In this document: piece by piece, positions 5,324 to 5,378 of the stretch
Layout: every line of letters begins with the position of its first letter
Position numbering within the stretch: the first letter of the stretch is position 1
Assembly: GCA_009392075.1 (NCBI GenBank)
Contig: VFHG01000396.1
Span: 1 to 5,378, forward strand
Origin: SAR202 cluster bacterium
GTDB taxonomy: Bacteria; Chloroflexota; Dehalococcoidia; UBA3495
Direction of reading: 5' to 3'
Length of the DNA stretch: 5,378 bases
Program-made: the position numbers and the translations under genes
The notes under the pieces: model-generated
The model's input: only the letters and a program-made list of their open reading frames with translations
Told to the model about the DNA's origin: nothing
Database searches by the model: none

Positions 5324-5378
5324 CCGGACTAGGGCAAACGTAAGACGACTGAACAGCGCCAAGACGATATACTGGGCA

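Noticed and set aside
5324..5378. Start of a divergent gene at the right edge
   Set aside because: Stops occur in the plus-strand frames and there is no start codon with a ribosome site; only a weak TATACT is seen.
1..5378. CRISPR array, transposase, phage or toxin-antitoxin genes
   Set aside because: No regularly spaced repeats, no transposase or integrase motifs and no terminal inverted repeats were seen. The tRNA genes show no adjacent integrase or duplicated tRNA end as an attachment site.

Overview
The window looks like a stretch of bacterial chromosome, fairly GC-rich in its right two thirds. All recognisable genes and both tRNAs lie on the minus strand, so transcription runs right to left. 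The gene content (a stand-alone catalytic-domain MetE-like protein, a DadA/ThiO-like flavin oxidase, a LysR regulator, a short DUF3817-like membrane protein) and the style of the proteins suggest an environmental bacterium. A Chloroflexota lineage (SAR202/Dehalococcoidia-like) is my best guess, but this rests on overall resemblance only and confidence is low.

Right part (about 1857-5378): a regulatory region rich in short palindromes (5220-5323) precedes a LysR-type regulator (4208-5185). The regulator overlaps the start of an FAD-dependent amine/amino-acid oxidase (3114-4244) by 37 bases. A 108-base gap holding a short hairpin repeat follows, and then a zinc-dependent MetE-like methyltransferase (1857-3005). 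The three genes look like one transcription unit: the regulator is translationally coupled to the oxidase, and the methyltransferase probably follows. A plausible but unproven reading is a regulated catabolic module for an N-methylated or amino compound, in which the oxidase attacks a C-N bond and the MetE-like protein handles a methyl group.

Middle (about 1089-1850): two tandem, nearly identical tRNA-Thr genes (anticodons CGT, then TGT) with encoded CCA ends, their own likely promoter, and a strong GC-rich terminator hairpin at 1432-1462. The stretch between that hairpin and the next gene shows no convincing gene.

Left part (1-1088): a small three-helix membrane protein of DUF3817 type (750-1088). 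Next comes a broken DnaJ-like J-domain gene (443-580) with a stop codon where a conserved Tyr should be and a damaged HPD region. A lower-GC stretch follows with many small inverted repeats and no intact gene. At the left edge there is the possible first codons of a gene running out of the window (1-43).

I do not see a defence system, CRISPR array, transposon or phage module. The most unusual items are the J-domain remnant, the overlapping LysR-oxidase pair with its methyltransferase neighbour, and the palindrome-rich control region at the right end.
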